DNA from: Fructilactobacillus hinvesii
GTDB taxonomy: Bacteria > Bacillota > Bacilli > Lactobacillales > Lactobacillaceae
Assembly: GCF_024029435.1 (NCBI RefSeq)
Contig: NZ_CP097118.1
Span: forward strand, 310,001 to 374,000
Reading direction: 5' to 3'
DNA length: 64,000 nt
How positions within the stretch are numbered: the stretch's first letter is position 1; the number at the start of each line of letters is the position of its first letter. Below, piece by piece: positions 7,354-15,708 of this stretch. The notes beneath the pieces are model-generated. The model was not told where the DNA came from and searched no databases. It saw only the letters and a program-made list of their open reading frames with translations. A program made the position numbers and the translations under genes.

Positions 7354-8689
7354 AGGAATTAATTTAATTAAAGAAATTGAAGGATTAAGATTACATGCAT
7401 ACTATGACTTAGGTGGTGTACTTACAATTGGATATGGTCATACAAACAATACTGCTTCTGCGGGAACATATCCTGTTTATCCAGGAGAAACTATTACTGA
7501 GGATCAAGCAATACTGATTCTAAAAGCGGATTTAGTTACCTATGAAAGTGCTGTTAATAATGCGGTTACTAGAAAAATTACTCAAAATCAATTTGATGCA
7601 TTAGTATCATTTACTTATAACCTAGGTGCCGGAACACTATATAGTAGTGATTTATTAAAGTATGTAAATGAAGGAAATTTTAATGCTGCTGCTAATGAAT
7701 TTCAATATTATTGTCATGGAAATGGGAAGGTTATTCCTGGTTTAGTACGGAGACGATCCGCTGAAAAAGCTTTATTTTTAGATAATTCATCAGATAATTA
7801 TTCTTCACAAACTATTTATAAAAATAAGGCTATTGATAAAATGATTAATTGGATGAAAGAGCGATTAGGAAAAGTTACCTATAGTATGACTTATAGAAAT
7901 GGTCCTAACTCTTATGACTGTTCTAGTGCGGTTTATCATGCTTTAGTCGCAGGAGGTTTCCTACCTGTGGGATCTAATGGCAATACTGATTCTGAATTCG
8001 GAGCCTTAGAAAGAAATGGGTGGTCTATCGTTTCTAAAAGCCAAGATGGAAGGGTTCATCCCCTAAGAGGAGATATTTTTATCTGGGGAGTCCGTGGTGC
8101 CTCTACAGGAGCATTTGGACATACAGGAATTTTCTATGATGATAATGACAACATTATTCACTGCAACTATGGCTATAATGGTATTACCATTAATAACTAT
8201 GATAATATTTGGAACTATAACGATAATCCTGAAGCCACCATTTATCGTTATACGGGAAATAATAATATCCCACAACATAGTAATGATGTAACTCCTGCAT
8301 CTGGAACTTACACATTCAAGCAAACAACTAATATTCGGACTTCCCCCAGTCTTAGTTCGACGATTGTTGGTCAATATACAGCTGGTGAAAGCGTTATATA
8401 TAACGGTAAATTAAATGTTAATGGATATACGTGGTTAAGATATATTTCATATAGTGGAAGAACTTTATATGTTGCCTCATTGAATGGTAATATTAGTTCC
8501 TCCAATTCTGGGACTTATGTTTTTAATCAAACGACAAACATTCGGACGGCGCCTAATACTAGTTCTGAGATTGTAGGTCAATTTCAAGCTGGAGATACAG
8601 TTAATTATAATAATATTATTCACTCCGGTGGATATAGCTGGTTACAATATGTTTCTTATAGTGGTAAAACTTTATATGCTGTTAAATAA
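7337..8689 (+). CDS. Phage-type endolysin: GH24 lysozyme, Amidase_5-like domain, two SH3b
   Basis: A 450-residue peptidoglycan hydrolase with four modules. Residues 1-150 are a T4-like GH24 lysozyme with the catalytic triad at T4 spacing: Glu15 (EGLRL), Asp24 and Thr30 (TIGYGH). Residues 165-300 are an Amidase_5/NlpC-like cysteine hydrolase. It has Cys195 in YDCSSAVYHAL and His262 in FGHTGIF. The C-terminus has two SH3b wall-binding repeats, about 322-382 and 390-450 (TTNIRTSPS / TTNIRTAPN). There is no signal peptide, so release needs a holin or lysis. AGCGGAGGAAA precedes the start. It is divergent from a repressor/ImmA pair and isolated from other phage genes. Codon use is AT-rich compared with the housekeeping genes, consistent with phage origin. 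Confidence 0.93.
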   Translation: MKTGIKGINLIKEIEGLRLHAYYDLGGVLTIGYGHTNNTASAGTYPVYPGETITEDQAILILKADLVTYESAVNNAVTRKITQNQFDALVSFTYNLGAGTLYSSDLLKYVNEGNFNAAANEFQYYCHGNGKVIPGLVRRRSAEKALFLDNSSDNYSSQTIYKNKAIDKMINWMKERLGKVTYSMTYRNGPNSYDCSSAVYHALVAGGFLPVGSNGNTDSEFGALERNGWSIVSKSQDGRVHPLRGDIFIWGVRGASTGAFGHTGIFYDDNDNIIHCNYGYNGITINNYDNIWNYNDNPEATIYRYTGNNNIPQHSNDVTPASGTYTFKQTTNIRTSPSLSSTIVGQYTAGESVIYNGKLNVNGYTWLRYISYSGRTLYVASLNGNISSSNSGTYVFNQTTNIRTAPNTSSEIVGQFQAGDTVNYNNIIHSGGYSWLQYVSYSGKTLYAVK

Positions 8690-8720
8690 CGATTAAAAGC
8701 ATGTTGACAGTAAAATAAAT

Positions 8721-8776
8721 AAAAACATCTTCGATAGGTATTATTAATTTAATTCACTAAATCGAAGGTGTTTTTA
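8721..8776 (+). terminator. Terminator after the endolysin
   Basis: AAAAACATCTTCGAT pairs with ATCGAAGGTGTTTTT across a 25-base loop, followed by a T-rich tract. Confidence 0.75.
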
Positions 8777-9363
8777 TTTTAGCAACTAATATAACACTAT
8801 AAAGCTAAACTATTGCTCGTCATTATTTTAAAGGAGATATAATTAATAGTTAATTTTTTAGTGTTGGTGATTAAGTAATTTATTCAGTACTATTCCACAT
8901 AAAAATTATTAAGTAGCTCACACATATAGCGAAATACAAAGATAAATATTTAGCTAAAATTATCTGTGACGTGCAAAACTTTGTAGCATTGTTGTGAAAA
9001 TGTTTGGATGTAACCAAGTTGATTGCGTTACAAAAGTTTCAGATTAATGTTTAAATCTAGAGCACCACCTGATTAGGTAGGCCATTATTTTTTAGATTCA
9101 TTTATACAATATTTTATAAATTATGAATATTAATTACATTACAATTGGCTTTTGCATCAGAAAAATGATTGAGAACGTTTATTATAAAACTTAGATAAAC
9201 TAAAAGAAAAAATTAAATTAATCTTTTAAGAAGTAATCACAGTCTCGCATAATATTGTCCAAGCATGCTGCTTCAACTTTGGTTACAAATTAGTGGTCAC
9301 GGTCGCTTTATTTTGTTTTTTGATTTATGGTTGTTTCAATCATGAAATCAGGGAGGGATTAAA
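8777..9363. other. AT-rich intergenic stretch without a recognisable gene
   Basis: About 590 very AT-rich bases. I see no open frame with a plausible start, no tRNA and no terminal repeats. It may be decayed accessory DNA between the endolysin and the acetyltransferase. Confidence 0.5.
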
Positions 9364-9912
9364 GTGCCAGGAACCCAAAAATTAACTTCTGAGCGTTTAA
9401 TTTTAAGACCACTACAAGCAAATGATGTATCTATGATGTTTCATAATTGGGCGAGTGATCCACGGGTCACTAAATACCTAACGTGGCCAGCGCACGAATC
9501 CATTGAAATTACGAAAAAGAGTTTGAAAATTAAGAAATCGTTGTATCAGCAGCCGGATTACTATGATTGGGGCATTGTCTTAAAAGAAAATGATGAATTA
9601 ATTGGAACCATTTCCGTCGTAAATCAAGATCCAAATATTAAGTTGATGGAGCTTGGTTTTTGCATTGGGTATGATTGGTGGGGGAACGGCTATACTCCTG
9701 AAGCTTTAAAGTTAGTGATTGACTATTTATTTCATCATAGTGATGTTAATCGAATTGAGATTGTTCATGATTGTAGAAACGTGAACTCTGGCAAGGTCAT
9801 TAAGAAATGTGGATTGACTTACGAAGGAACCTTACGACAACGAGGAATGAATAGCTCGGGTATCTGTGATGAAGCGATGTATTCGTTGTTGCGTGAGGAT
9901 TATTTTAAATGA
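9364..9912 (+). CDS. GNAT acetyltransferase, RimJ/RimL type
   Basis: A 182-residue GNAT N-acetyltransferase of the Acetyltransf_3 (RimJ/RimL) group. Support comes from the start TSERLILRPLQANDV, the central strand LMELGFCIGYDWWGNGYTPEAL that carries the acetyl-CoA pyrophosphate loop, and the strand RIEIVHDCRNVNSGKVIKKCGL typical of the C-terminal half. Such enzymes acetylate ribosomal-protein N-termini, spermidine or other amines, and the substrate is unknown here. GTG 9364 follows CAGGGAGGGATT. It is monocistronic, between two AT-rich gaps. Confidence 0.85.
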   Translation: MPGTQKLTSERLILRPLQANDVSMMFHNWASDPRVTKYLTWPAHESIEITKKSLKIKKSLYQQPDYYDWGIVLKENDELIGTISVVNQDPNIKLMELGFCIGYDWWGNGYTPEALKLVIDYLFHHSDVNRIEIVHDCRNVNSGKVIKKCGLTYEGTLRQRGMNSSGICDEAMYSLLREDYFK

Positions 9913-9986
9913 TAATCATACTTACTAATTGTTGTTGTGTTTAATTATAACAATTGTTAATCTGATTTAATAAAGTATGTTCTTAA

Positions 9987-10184
9987 TTGAGAAAAATTAA
10001 TTTTAGTTATTTAATTATGCTACTTTTAGCAGTCGGGTTTGGTAATTTTATTTTTGCTATTTCAAAAAATATACTAGTTAACTATAGTATTTGGACTCCA
10101 AGAATTTTAGGAGCATTAGCCGCTGGACTTTTTTCAGTCATTTTTGTTTATGCCTCTAAATATGTAAGTAAGCGTCAAAATTAA
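9987..10184 (+). CDS. Small two-helix membrane protein, 65 aa (uncertain)
   Basis: The frame encodes a 65-residue hydrophobic protein with two membrane helices (about residues 7-25 and 37-55) and a basic C-terminus (KYVSKRQN). The start would be TTG 9987, immediately after a stop codon, or ATG 10017. Neither has a clear ribosome binding site. A terminator follows directly, which supports a real transcript. No family is recognised. Confidence 0.4.
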   Translation: MRKINFSYLIMLLLAVGFGNFIFAISKNILVNYSIWTPRILGALAAGLFSVIFVYASKYVSKRQN

Positions 10185-10204
10185 AATATAATAGGTTTTT
10201 TACT

Positions 10205-10239
10205 AAAGGAGTAAGTCTAATTAGTGACTACTCCTTTTT
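10205..10239 (+). terminator. Terminator after small membrane ORF
   Basis: AAAGGAGTA / TACTCCTTT stem with a 15-base loop and T-tract. Confidence 0.75.
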
Positions 10240-10326
10240 ATTATGTCTTTACTTTATTTAATCTCCCTTAAAATTAATAAAAATGATAAAATATGTAAAA
10301 CTTAAATACTGAAGAGGAGAAACCCG

Positions 10327-11556
10327 ATGGCTGCAGAAAAACATCTTTATATAATCCCCACCAATCGTGAAGCTGGTGCTAGCGTCACGAGCCTGATTGA
10401 TTAAATTAAAATTACATTTGCGCAGGGTAAATTAAGTCCAGATCAACTGGTTTTGGTGGTCCTTGATTCCGGGAATGAACACGATTTCTCCATTAATCAT
10501 CAGCACTTAATTGCAGCTGTTGCTGATGCTTCGATTAATCCCTATCACGTCAAGGCGGATTATTTTGACCAGCTGTTACAAAAGACAGTAAATCCAGCTG
10601 CTGTTGATCTAATCGTGGGTGAAGAATTTTCCTACGGTAAGATGGTAAATAAGATTTCAATCATTGCTAATCTACTAGGAACACGGTATGTCCACCGGAG
10701 AGATTCGGATGTTTACTTGCAAAGGGATCATTCCGTAACGCCATTGTTAGCTGAATTAGCAGGTTTTGCGCTGGATGATAAGGTAAAACTGGTCGGGAGT
10801 AGTTACGTGGGCGCCTGGGGAATTGATTATTCAGATGTAGAAGATGACCAGGAAACTCTGCGAAAATTATTTTCATTATCGAAACCCAATTATACAACCG
10901 CTCAACTAGACGACTATATTAAAAATAAATATGTAGCTGGTTCGAAAGAATTTTTTAACGGAAGATTAACTTTTTCCGAAAGTAAGGCAAATTACATTGA
11001 TGCCGGGAACTTTGCCCTCAAAGACATCTTTTTAAGTGTCCCGGTTTCTCCTGCCACCGTAACTTCAGGGACGGACTACTTATATCACAATGCCTTGGGA
11101 AAATCTGATTGGAAAATGTTGTATCATAACGATCGCGTGGTTCATAAGTACAATGAAGACCGATATGAGCGGATTAATCACATTTTATACGGTGATTCAA
11201 AATTACTGTCGCGGTTGATGACAACCGTTACCAAACGTGCTCTGCAGGGCAAGGCCTTATCTGATGATTTTAAAGAGATGGCGACCCAATTAGCTGATGA
11301 TTATGAAGAGGCATTGGAAACTGACGATTTGCAAAATGATTTAGAGAATACGTTTGCTAAATTTGTTGCGGTCTACGCGTCGATTCCACATGAAAATTAT
11401 CAGGAAGTGGCACACCATGTTGCCCAGCACAAAGATGAATATCTACAGAAAACAATTGCGGACGTGCATAATTTTGTTAAGCTATTACGTAAATGGCCAG
11501 ATGTGATGGCTGCAACTAAGAAGATTTCTCTACAATCATTCCAGCTTAAAAATTAG
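10327..11556 (+). pseudogene. Glycosyltransferase-like (DUF6271-type) protein, broken by an in-frame stop
   Basis: ATG 10327 has a good ribosome binding site (AGAGGAGAAA) and opens a frame beginning MAAEKHLYIIPTNREAG. TAA at 10402-10404 (codon 26) interrupts it, and the same frame then runs open to 11556. The 367-residue remainder could restart only at ATG 10453, after part of the first domain. Features are an N-terminal IPTNRE motif, a VVLDSG strand, SYGKMVNKISIIANLLG and a DxD-like HRRDSDVY. This layout resembles DUF6271-type, GT-A-like proteins, but I hold the family name loosely. The point change or a readable stop could be recent, since the rest of the frame is intact. A copy of its last 60-70 bases recurs at 12331. 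Confidence 0.7.
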
Positions 11557-11720
11557 TTATGATGCTATGTTTTTATGATTACTTTAAACAGAAAAAAGGA
11601 TTAGAACTTTAGTAACTGATCTTTTGGTGGTCAAATAACCGATAATAAGTTATTATATAAACTGAGATTAGATATAAAGATACGTTTTAGTATTTTTATA
11701 AATAATTCTCTAAACTAAAA

Positions 11721-11746
11721 AGAAGTAGGAGTGCAATCCTACTTCT
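11721..11746 (-). terminator. Terminator for the minus-strand small ORF
   Basis: Perfect 10-base stem (AGAAGTAGGA / TCCTACTTCT) with a 6-base loop. On the minus strand it runs into TTTTTAG, so it ends transcripts coming from 12033-12098. No gene is seen from 11557 to 11720. Confidence 0.7.
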
Positions 11747-11816
11747 CTCTAGTGTTGGCTAATGCTTGCAACTATCAAGTAACTTAGCAGCACCAGATTC
11801 AGCTTAATTTTTCAAG

Positions 11817-11857
11817 CCAAACCGTTTGTTGCCTGCCATAGCAAAACGGTTTTTTGT
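11817..11857 (+). terminator. Plus-strand terminator facing the small membrane ORF
   Basis: AACCGTTT / AAACGGTT stem followed by T6, oriented on the plus strand and ending where the minus-strand ORF ends. It implies a plus-strand transcript, of unknown origin, that overlaps the 3' UTR of that ORF. Confidence 0.55.
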
Positions 11858-12033
11858 TATTTCATAAGTTTAGTAACGAAATCAATGATTTCAATTACTA
11901 AGAAAGCCACAATAAGCCATTTCTCAACTGTTTCACCTAAATGGGCGAAGCCCAAAGCTAAGATAAAACAGATTAGGTCGATAACTCTTCGAGTAACACC
12001 TAATTCGTTGAGAGAATGTAAAAATTTAGGCAT
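11857..12033 (-). CDS. Small membrane protein, 58 aa, with sequestered leader
   Basis: This 58-residue frame (MPKFLHSLNELGVTRRVIDL...) has two hydrophobic segments (about residues 18-32 and 38-54) and a short C-terminal KLMK. It starts 14 bases after the stop of a 16-codon leader ORF (12048-12098) that owns the strong ribosome binding site AAGGAGGTG. In the leader, CAGCACC (12131-12137, minus sense) can pair with GGTGTTG (12102-12108) and mask that site. A minus-strand terminator lies at 11721-11746. The arrangement resembles type I toxin mRNAs, but no family is recognised, so the role is open. Confidence 0.5.
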   Translation of the reverse strand: MPKFLHSLNELGVTRRVIDLICFILALGFAHLGETVEKWLIVAFLVIEIIDFVTKLMK

Positions 12034-12047
12034 TCATTCATCCCGTC

Positions 12048-12098
12048 TCAATTTAGTATCATCCTTGAAAGCGGGCTATAACAAAAATGTTTTTGCAT
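12048..12098 (-). CDS. 16-codon leader peptide
   Basis: ATG 12098 sits 6 bases after AAGGAGGTG, the best ribosome binding site in this gap. The frame (MQKHFCYSPLSRMILN) ends at TGA, 14 bases before the 58-aa ORF. It probably couples or gates translation of the downstream gene. It might instead be the 5' part of a frameshifted longer gene. Confidence 0.4.
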   Translation of the reverse strand: MQKHFCYSPLSRMILN

Positions 12099-12330
12099 AA
12101 GCAACACCTCCTTCAGATGTAAAAGAATCGGGTGCTGTTTATGCAACTTAATGAAAAGCCAAACACAATTAATCGTAACATTTTATTTTAAATTGAATTA
12201 ATACAATAAATCATTTTAAATTGATATTTACAAATTTGATAAGAGGATTTTTGGTTAATAGATTTTAATTAGCTAATTTCTTTGATAATTATTAACTAAG
12301 TACAGTTTTGGTAAGTTGTGCTTACGTTGT

Positions 12331-12398
12331 CGGATGTGATGGCTGCAACTAAGAAGATTTCGCTACAATCATTTGAGATTGATGCTTCTAATAATTAA
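12331..12398 (+). pseudogene. 3' remnant of a second copy of the gene at 10327
   Basis: GATGTGATGGCTGCAACTAA and the following bases repeat 11510-11545 nearly exactly. The frame encodes DVMAATKKISLQSF, then a different tail and a stop. Only this last segment remains, lying just before the second lipoprotein's terminator. It indicates that a paralogue or rearranged copy was deleted here. Confidence 0.7.
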
Positions 12399-12437
12399 AA
12401 AGGACTCTTTTCGTAATGAAGAGAGTCCTTTTGTTAT
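12397..12437. terminator. Terminator downstream of second lipoprotein gene
   Basis: AAGGACTCT / AGAGTCCTT stem with A-rich and T-rich flanks. It can serve both the minus-strand lipoprotein gene and the plus-strand remnant. Confidence 0.75.
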
Positions 12438-12454
12438 TTTCAGAAATTAAATGG

Positions 12455-13042
12455 TTACTTTAAAGAATAACTACCGTCTGGCATAACGTTATAAAGACCG
12501 ATTGTTCCGCTACCACCTTGAGAACGAAGTAATTTGGATGACATCTTGATTTCGTATACGCCGTTATCAGTCGACATGACATCGTACATATAATCAGGAT
12601 TATTGCCAAAGGCATTTTTGAGGACATTAACGGCTGCTTCTGATGTGTTAATGACGGTTCCAGTTCCGTTTTGTTGCTGTGAATCTTGAGATGGATTTTG
12701 ATTGGAATCATTGTTAGTGTCACTATCCTGATTAGTAGCAGAGTTATTACCATTGGCTTGGTTACTTGTAGTGGCATTGTTGGTATCATCATTTTGAGTT
12801 GTAGTGGCAGCATCAGTGGTTTGATTTTGATTATTCTGGTTCGTAACGTTCGCAGAATTGTCCTGATTGTCTTTAGTTGACGTCTGGTTTTTTTTCTTTT
12901 CGTTACTTTTCTTTTTATTGGTTTGTTGGTGTTCAGTCTTTGTTTGGGAGTTAGTTGCTTTACTTTGAGTATTTTCACAGGCGGTTAAACTGATTAACAA
13001 TGTTAGTGCCAGCGGAATTACGACTAGGCCTTTTTTCTTCAT
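12455..13042 (-). CDS. Putative lipoprotein, paralogue of 5588-6175
   Basis: A 195-residue lipoprotein with signal peptide and lipobox LTAC (Cys 21). A low-complexity linker rich in N, Q, T and D follows (about 25-125). The C-terminal domain carries TSEAAVNVLKNAFGNNPDYMYDVM and QGGSGTIGLYNVMPDG. The start at ATG 13042 (after GGAGACTCGA) gives MKKKG, the same first residues as its paralogue. An in-frame upstream ATG at 13093 has no ribosome binding site. Ends and linker composition differ, while signal peptide and C-domain are well conserved, so the linker evolves fast. The function is unknown. Confidence 0.8.
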   Translation of the reverse strand: MKKKGLVVIPLALTLLISLTACENTQSKATNSQTKTEHQQTNKKKSNEKKKNQTSTKDNQDNSANVTNQNNQNQTTDAATTTQNDDTNNATTSNQANGNNSATNQDSDTNNDSNQNPSQDSQQQNGTGTVINTSEAAVNVLKNAFGNNPDYMYDVMSTDNGVYEIKMSSKLLRSQGGSGTIGLYNVMPDGSYSLK

Positions 13043-13215
13043 TCGAGTCTCCTTTGGATTTAATGCTAAAAGCATCTTACCATAGTTTAGCAACTAAAGA
13101 AGAGAGTGATGCGTGGCAAACAGAGTTCATCAAATGGTGTTTATTATATTTTTCAGTAACGAAGATAACATTTTTATCTTTGTTATTATGATGGATAGTG
13201 ATTTTTACTGATTAA

Positions 13216-13734
13216 CTAGTGACCGCGATCCGTTAGATAAATCTTGATCATCGCAATTGAAATCCAGCTTACCAGTAGAAGAGGGAGCACTAAAAGGTTC
13301 AGGGTATTAATGTTTAAATTTTCAGCCGAGATCCCAGCCTTGGCGAATACATTTAAATTAGACTTTGAACCGGTCAAAAATTGATAAAGGGTCAATGCGA
13401 TGGTGGTCCACTGAATGTAGTACTCCACCTGCATGACAATCAAACTGTTTGAATTCTTGAATAACTTTAAGAATTTAATGAAATAAAAATTGATAATGCC
13501 ACCGATAAACGTGGCAGCCAGACAAAAGGTCAGAATCCGAATGTCATAGTGAAGTAGTTTTACCATGAGAAAATAAACCCCACTGACGGAAAGCAATAAT
13601 GCGATACTGGATGTAATTTCCATCAAAAAAAAGTAAAAACCAGATTTTAAAAATAAAAATTTATCTTGTGACCGACCGGCGATAAATCCAATCGCTAGTA
13701 ATAATCCGATTAAAATAATGAGGCTAATTATCAT
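13216..13734 (-). CDS. Integral membrane protein, 172 aa, unknown function
   Basis: A 172-residue protein with about five hydrophobic segments: 2-20, 35-58, 68-88, 107-122 and 145-165. No family motif is recognised. A ribosome binding site (AGGGAGAACAAC) precedes ATG 13734. A decayed second copy of its 3' half, including the same downstream bases, lies at 17006-17312, so the gene belongs to a duplicated segment. Confidence 0.65.
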   Translation of the reverse strand: MIISLIILIGLLLAIGFIAGRSQDKFLFLKSGFYFFLMEITSSIALLLSVSGVYFLMVKLLHYDIRILTFCLAATFIGGIINFYFIKFLKLFKNSNSLIVMQVEYYIQWTTIALTLYQFLTGSKSNLNVFAKAGISAENLNINTLNLLVLPLLLVSWISIAMIKIYLTDRGH

Positions 13735-13864
13735 GTTGTTCTCCCTGCCTTTAGTTTCTATCTTAATAATAGAGGACCTCTCAAATGAAAGAAATAGGTT
13801 GGATGATATTATCCGAATTAGTTGTTTTTAAAGAGGATTCAAATTAAAAATAACAATCGTCAGC

Positions 13865-14080
13865 TTAATTATTACTACCACTGTCTTTTTCCATTTCTTG
13901 TTCAGCATCTAATTCTTTCTGTCGATTGTATAGTTTTTGCAAAAAGAAGAGCATAATCAGGCAGTAAAGGATAGCTGCAAAACATAATCCAAACATGAAA
14001 AAATAGATGACATTAGAAAAATGGGCATTTCTAAATTGACTATGGTAATAAAAAATAATTGCTAGACAGAACTAACTCAT
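13865..14080 (-). pseudogene. Small membrane protein remnant with stop at codon 3
   Basis: The frame ATG AGT TAG followed by 69 open codons encodes a hydrophobic helix (IYFFMFGLCFAAILYCLIML) and a charged tail (KLYNRQKELDAEQEMEKDSG), which looks like a real coding sequence. The TAG at codon 3 and the weak ribosome binding site suggest a broken gene downstream of the MarR gene. A later in-frame ATG could still give a short peptide. Confidence 0.4.
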
Positions 14081-14107
14081 TAGAGTTGGACGTTTGTTCA
14101 GAGATAA

Positions 14108-14599
14108 CTATTTTATTTTCTTATCTAAATTATTCAGTCGTAGTTTAGTCCCAATGTTCTTAATCCCACTAACACGTAAATTATTTTTAATGCTAAGATT
14201 CAGTTTATCGATAATTTTTAACAATTGCGCTTGTTCAGACTCACTTAAATCGTCGAGATAAGGGGGGATGTAAAATCGGCTTTTTTCGGCTTCCTTTCGG
14301 CCCTTGTCAGTTAATTTAACTAGCTGAATCCTTCCATCCTGGGGAGATTTTTTCTTGGTAATATAGCCCTTTTTTAGTAGTTTAGCCACAAATTCAGCAA
14401 CTGATTGTACGCTAATTCCAAGCCGATCAGCCAGGTCTTTTTGGGAAATATTTTCTTCTTCACTTAGTGCCACTAAAATTTTATTTTGGCCCTTAAAGGC
14501 CGGTAAATGGCGTTCAGATTGTTCGTTATCTAAATCCTGGAGAACCGTAAATTCAAATAATTTGGCTGCTAGTTGTTGTTTTTTGATTAGTTTATCCAA
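14108..14599 (-). CDS. MarR-family transcriptional regulator
   Basis: A 163-residue winged-helix regulator. The recognition region is ISQKDLADRLGISVQSVAEFVAKLLKKGYI (about 51-80), followed by the wing KKSPQDGRIQLVKLTDKG with the DxR signature of MarR proteins. It is divergent from an ABC-2 export system at 14762-16494, and three similar sites lie in the shared promoter region, so it probably represses that exporter and itself. The ribosome binding site is AGGAGGAGA. Confidence 0.88.
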   Translation of the reverse strand: MDKLIKKQQLAAKLFEFTVLQDLDNEQSERHLPAFKGQNKILVALSEEENISQKDLADRLGISVQSVAEFVAKLLKKGYITKKKSPQDGRIQLVKLTDKGRKEAEKSRFYIPPYLDDLSESEQAQLLKIIDKLNLSIKNNLRVSGIKNIGTKLRLNNLDKKIK

Positions 14600-14662
14600 G
14601 TTAATCTCTCCTCCTAGTTGTGCTTTGTTAATTATAGCAGTGATGCTATTCCAACAAAATCA

Positions 14663-14731
14663 TCAGGGGCCTAGATTAATTAGTTGACTTTTTCATCAGG
14701 ACCCCTTATCATTTTTATTTGTCAGGGGCCC
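14663..14731 (+). promoter_or_regulatory. Promoter of ABC exporter with repeated operator-like sites
   Basis: TTGACT (14684-14689), 17 bases, TATCAT (14707-14712). TCAGGGGCC-like elements occur at 14663-14671, 14696-14705 (inside the spacer) and 14722-14731 (after the -10). Binding of the divergent MarR protein to them is inferred. Confidence 0.7.
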
Positions 14732-14761
14732 AGACGAAAAAACATAAAGAAGGATTATCTA

Positions 14762-15697
14762 ATGGAAAATGAAAATGCAGTAACAGTTGAGAAACTAACC
14801 AAGTCCTTTAAAGGTCACAAAGTCGTAGATCAAATTTCTTTTAATATTCATCGGGGAGAAATCTTTGCCTTATTAGGTCCCAATGGAGCTGGGAAAACTA
14901 CCACCATAAAAATGTTAACGACCATTTTAAAGCCAACGAAGGGTTCGATTAAAATATTTGGATATGATGTAGAAACTAATGCTATGAAAGTTAGATCGTT
15001 GTTTGGATTAACTAGCCAGTCAACGTCTTTAGACGAAGATCTTTCGGCTTATGAAAATTTAATGATTTTTAGCCGGTTAAACGGACTTTCTCGGAGTGCA
15101 GCTAAGGTTAGAACGAATGAGTTACTTAACGAGTTTGACCTAGTTGATTCTGCAAAGAAAACGCTGAACAATTTTTCTGGAGGAATGAGAAGAAGATTAG
15201 ACTTGGCAATCAGTTTAATTGACCGTCCGCAGTTAATTTTTTTAGACGAACCGACTACAGGATTAGACCCTCGTACCAGGGCACAAATGTGGGCAACCAT
15301 TCGCACTTTAGTTAATGCCGGCTCGACCATTCTCTTAACCACTCAATACCTAGAGGAAGCAGATCAATTGGCTAATCAGGTGGCACTCATCGATCACGGG
15401 AAATTGGTGGCGTTAGGAACACCGGACAAGCTCAAAGAGCAAGTCGGGGGACTAAAATTGGTGCTAACGTTTAAAAAGCAGACGCAAGCAGCGGAAGCCA
15501 AGCAGTTGCTTGAGTCCACGGTTAGTGTGGGTAAATCATCAACCAAGCAAACCATTACGATTGCGTTAGAAAACGTAGCTGACGTTACTAAAATTTTAAA
15601 TCGATTAGCAGCCAAGCAACTGGAAGTTACCAAAATTGACGTTCAATATCCGTCATTAGATGATGTCTTTTTTGCGTTGACATTTGGAAAAAACTAG
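14762..15697 (+). CDS. ABC-2 exporter ATP-binding protein (DrrA/CcmA type)
   Basis: A 311-residue ATPase of the ABC-2 drug/antibiotic exporter class. Walker A is GPNGAGKTT, the signature is NFSGGMRRRLDLA, Walker B is LIFLDEPTTGLDP, and the H-loop position holds Gln (TTQYLEEAD), as is common in DrrA-type proteins. The C-terminal 80 residues form the regulatory domain of that family. ATG 14762 follows AAGAAGGA, and an upstream TTG at 14684 is only the -35 box. It is followed 11 bases later by the permease. Control by the divergent MarR regulator is likely. Confidence 0.92.
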   Translation: MENENAVTVEKLTKSFKGHKVVDQISFNIHRGEIFALLGPNGAGKTTTIKMLTTILKPTKGSIKIFGYDVETNAMKVRSLFGLTSQSTSLDEDLSAYENLMIFSRLNGLSRSAAKVRTNELLNEFDLVDSAKKTLNNFSGGMRRRLDLAISLIDRPQLIFLDEPTTGLDPRTRAQMWATIRTLVNAGSTILLTTQYLEEADQLANQVALIDHGKLVALGTPDKLKEQVGGLKLVLTFKKQTQAAEAKQLLESTVSVGKSSTKQTITIALENVADVTKILNRLAAKQLEVTKIDVQYPSLDDVFFALTFGKN

Positions 15698-15708
15698 GAG
15701 GGACTCCA

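Noticed and set aside
11885..12100. A 71-codon plus-strand frame
   Set aside because: Antisense to the 58-aa membrane ORF and its leader, basic low-quality sequence with no ribosome binding site.
5588..13042. A complete prophage
   Set aside because: Only repressor, ImmA-type protease and endolysin are present; there is no integrase, replication, packaging or structural gene, and I find no attachment-site repeats.
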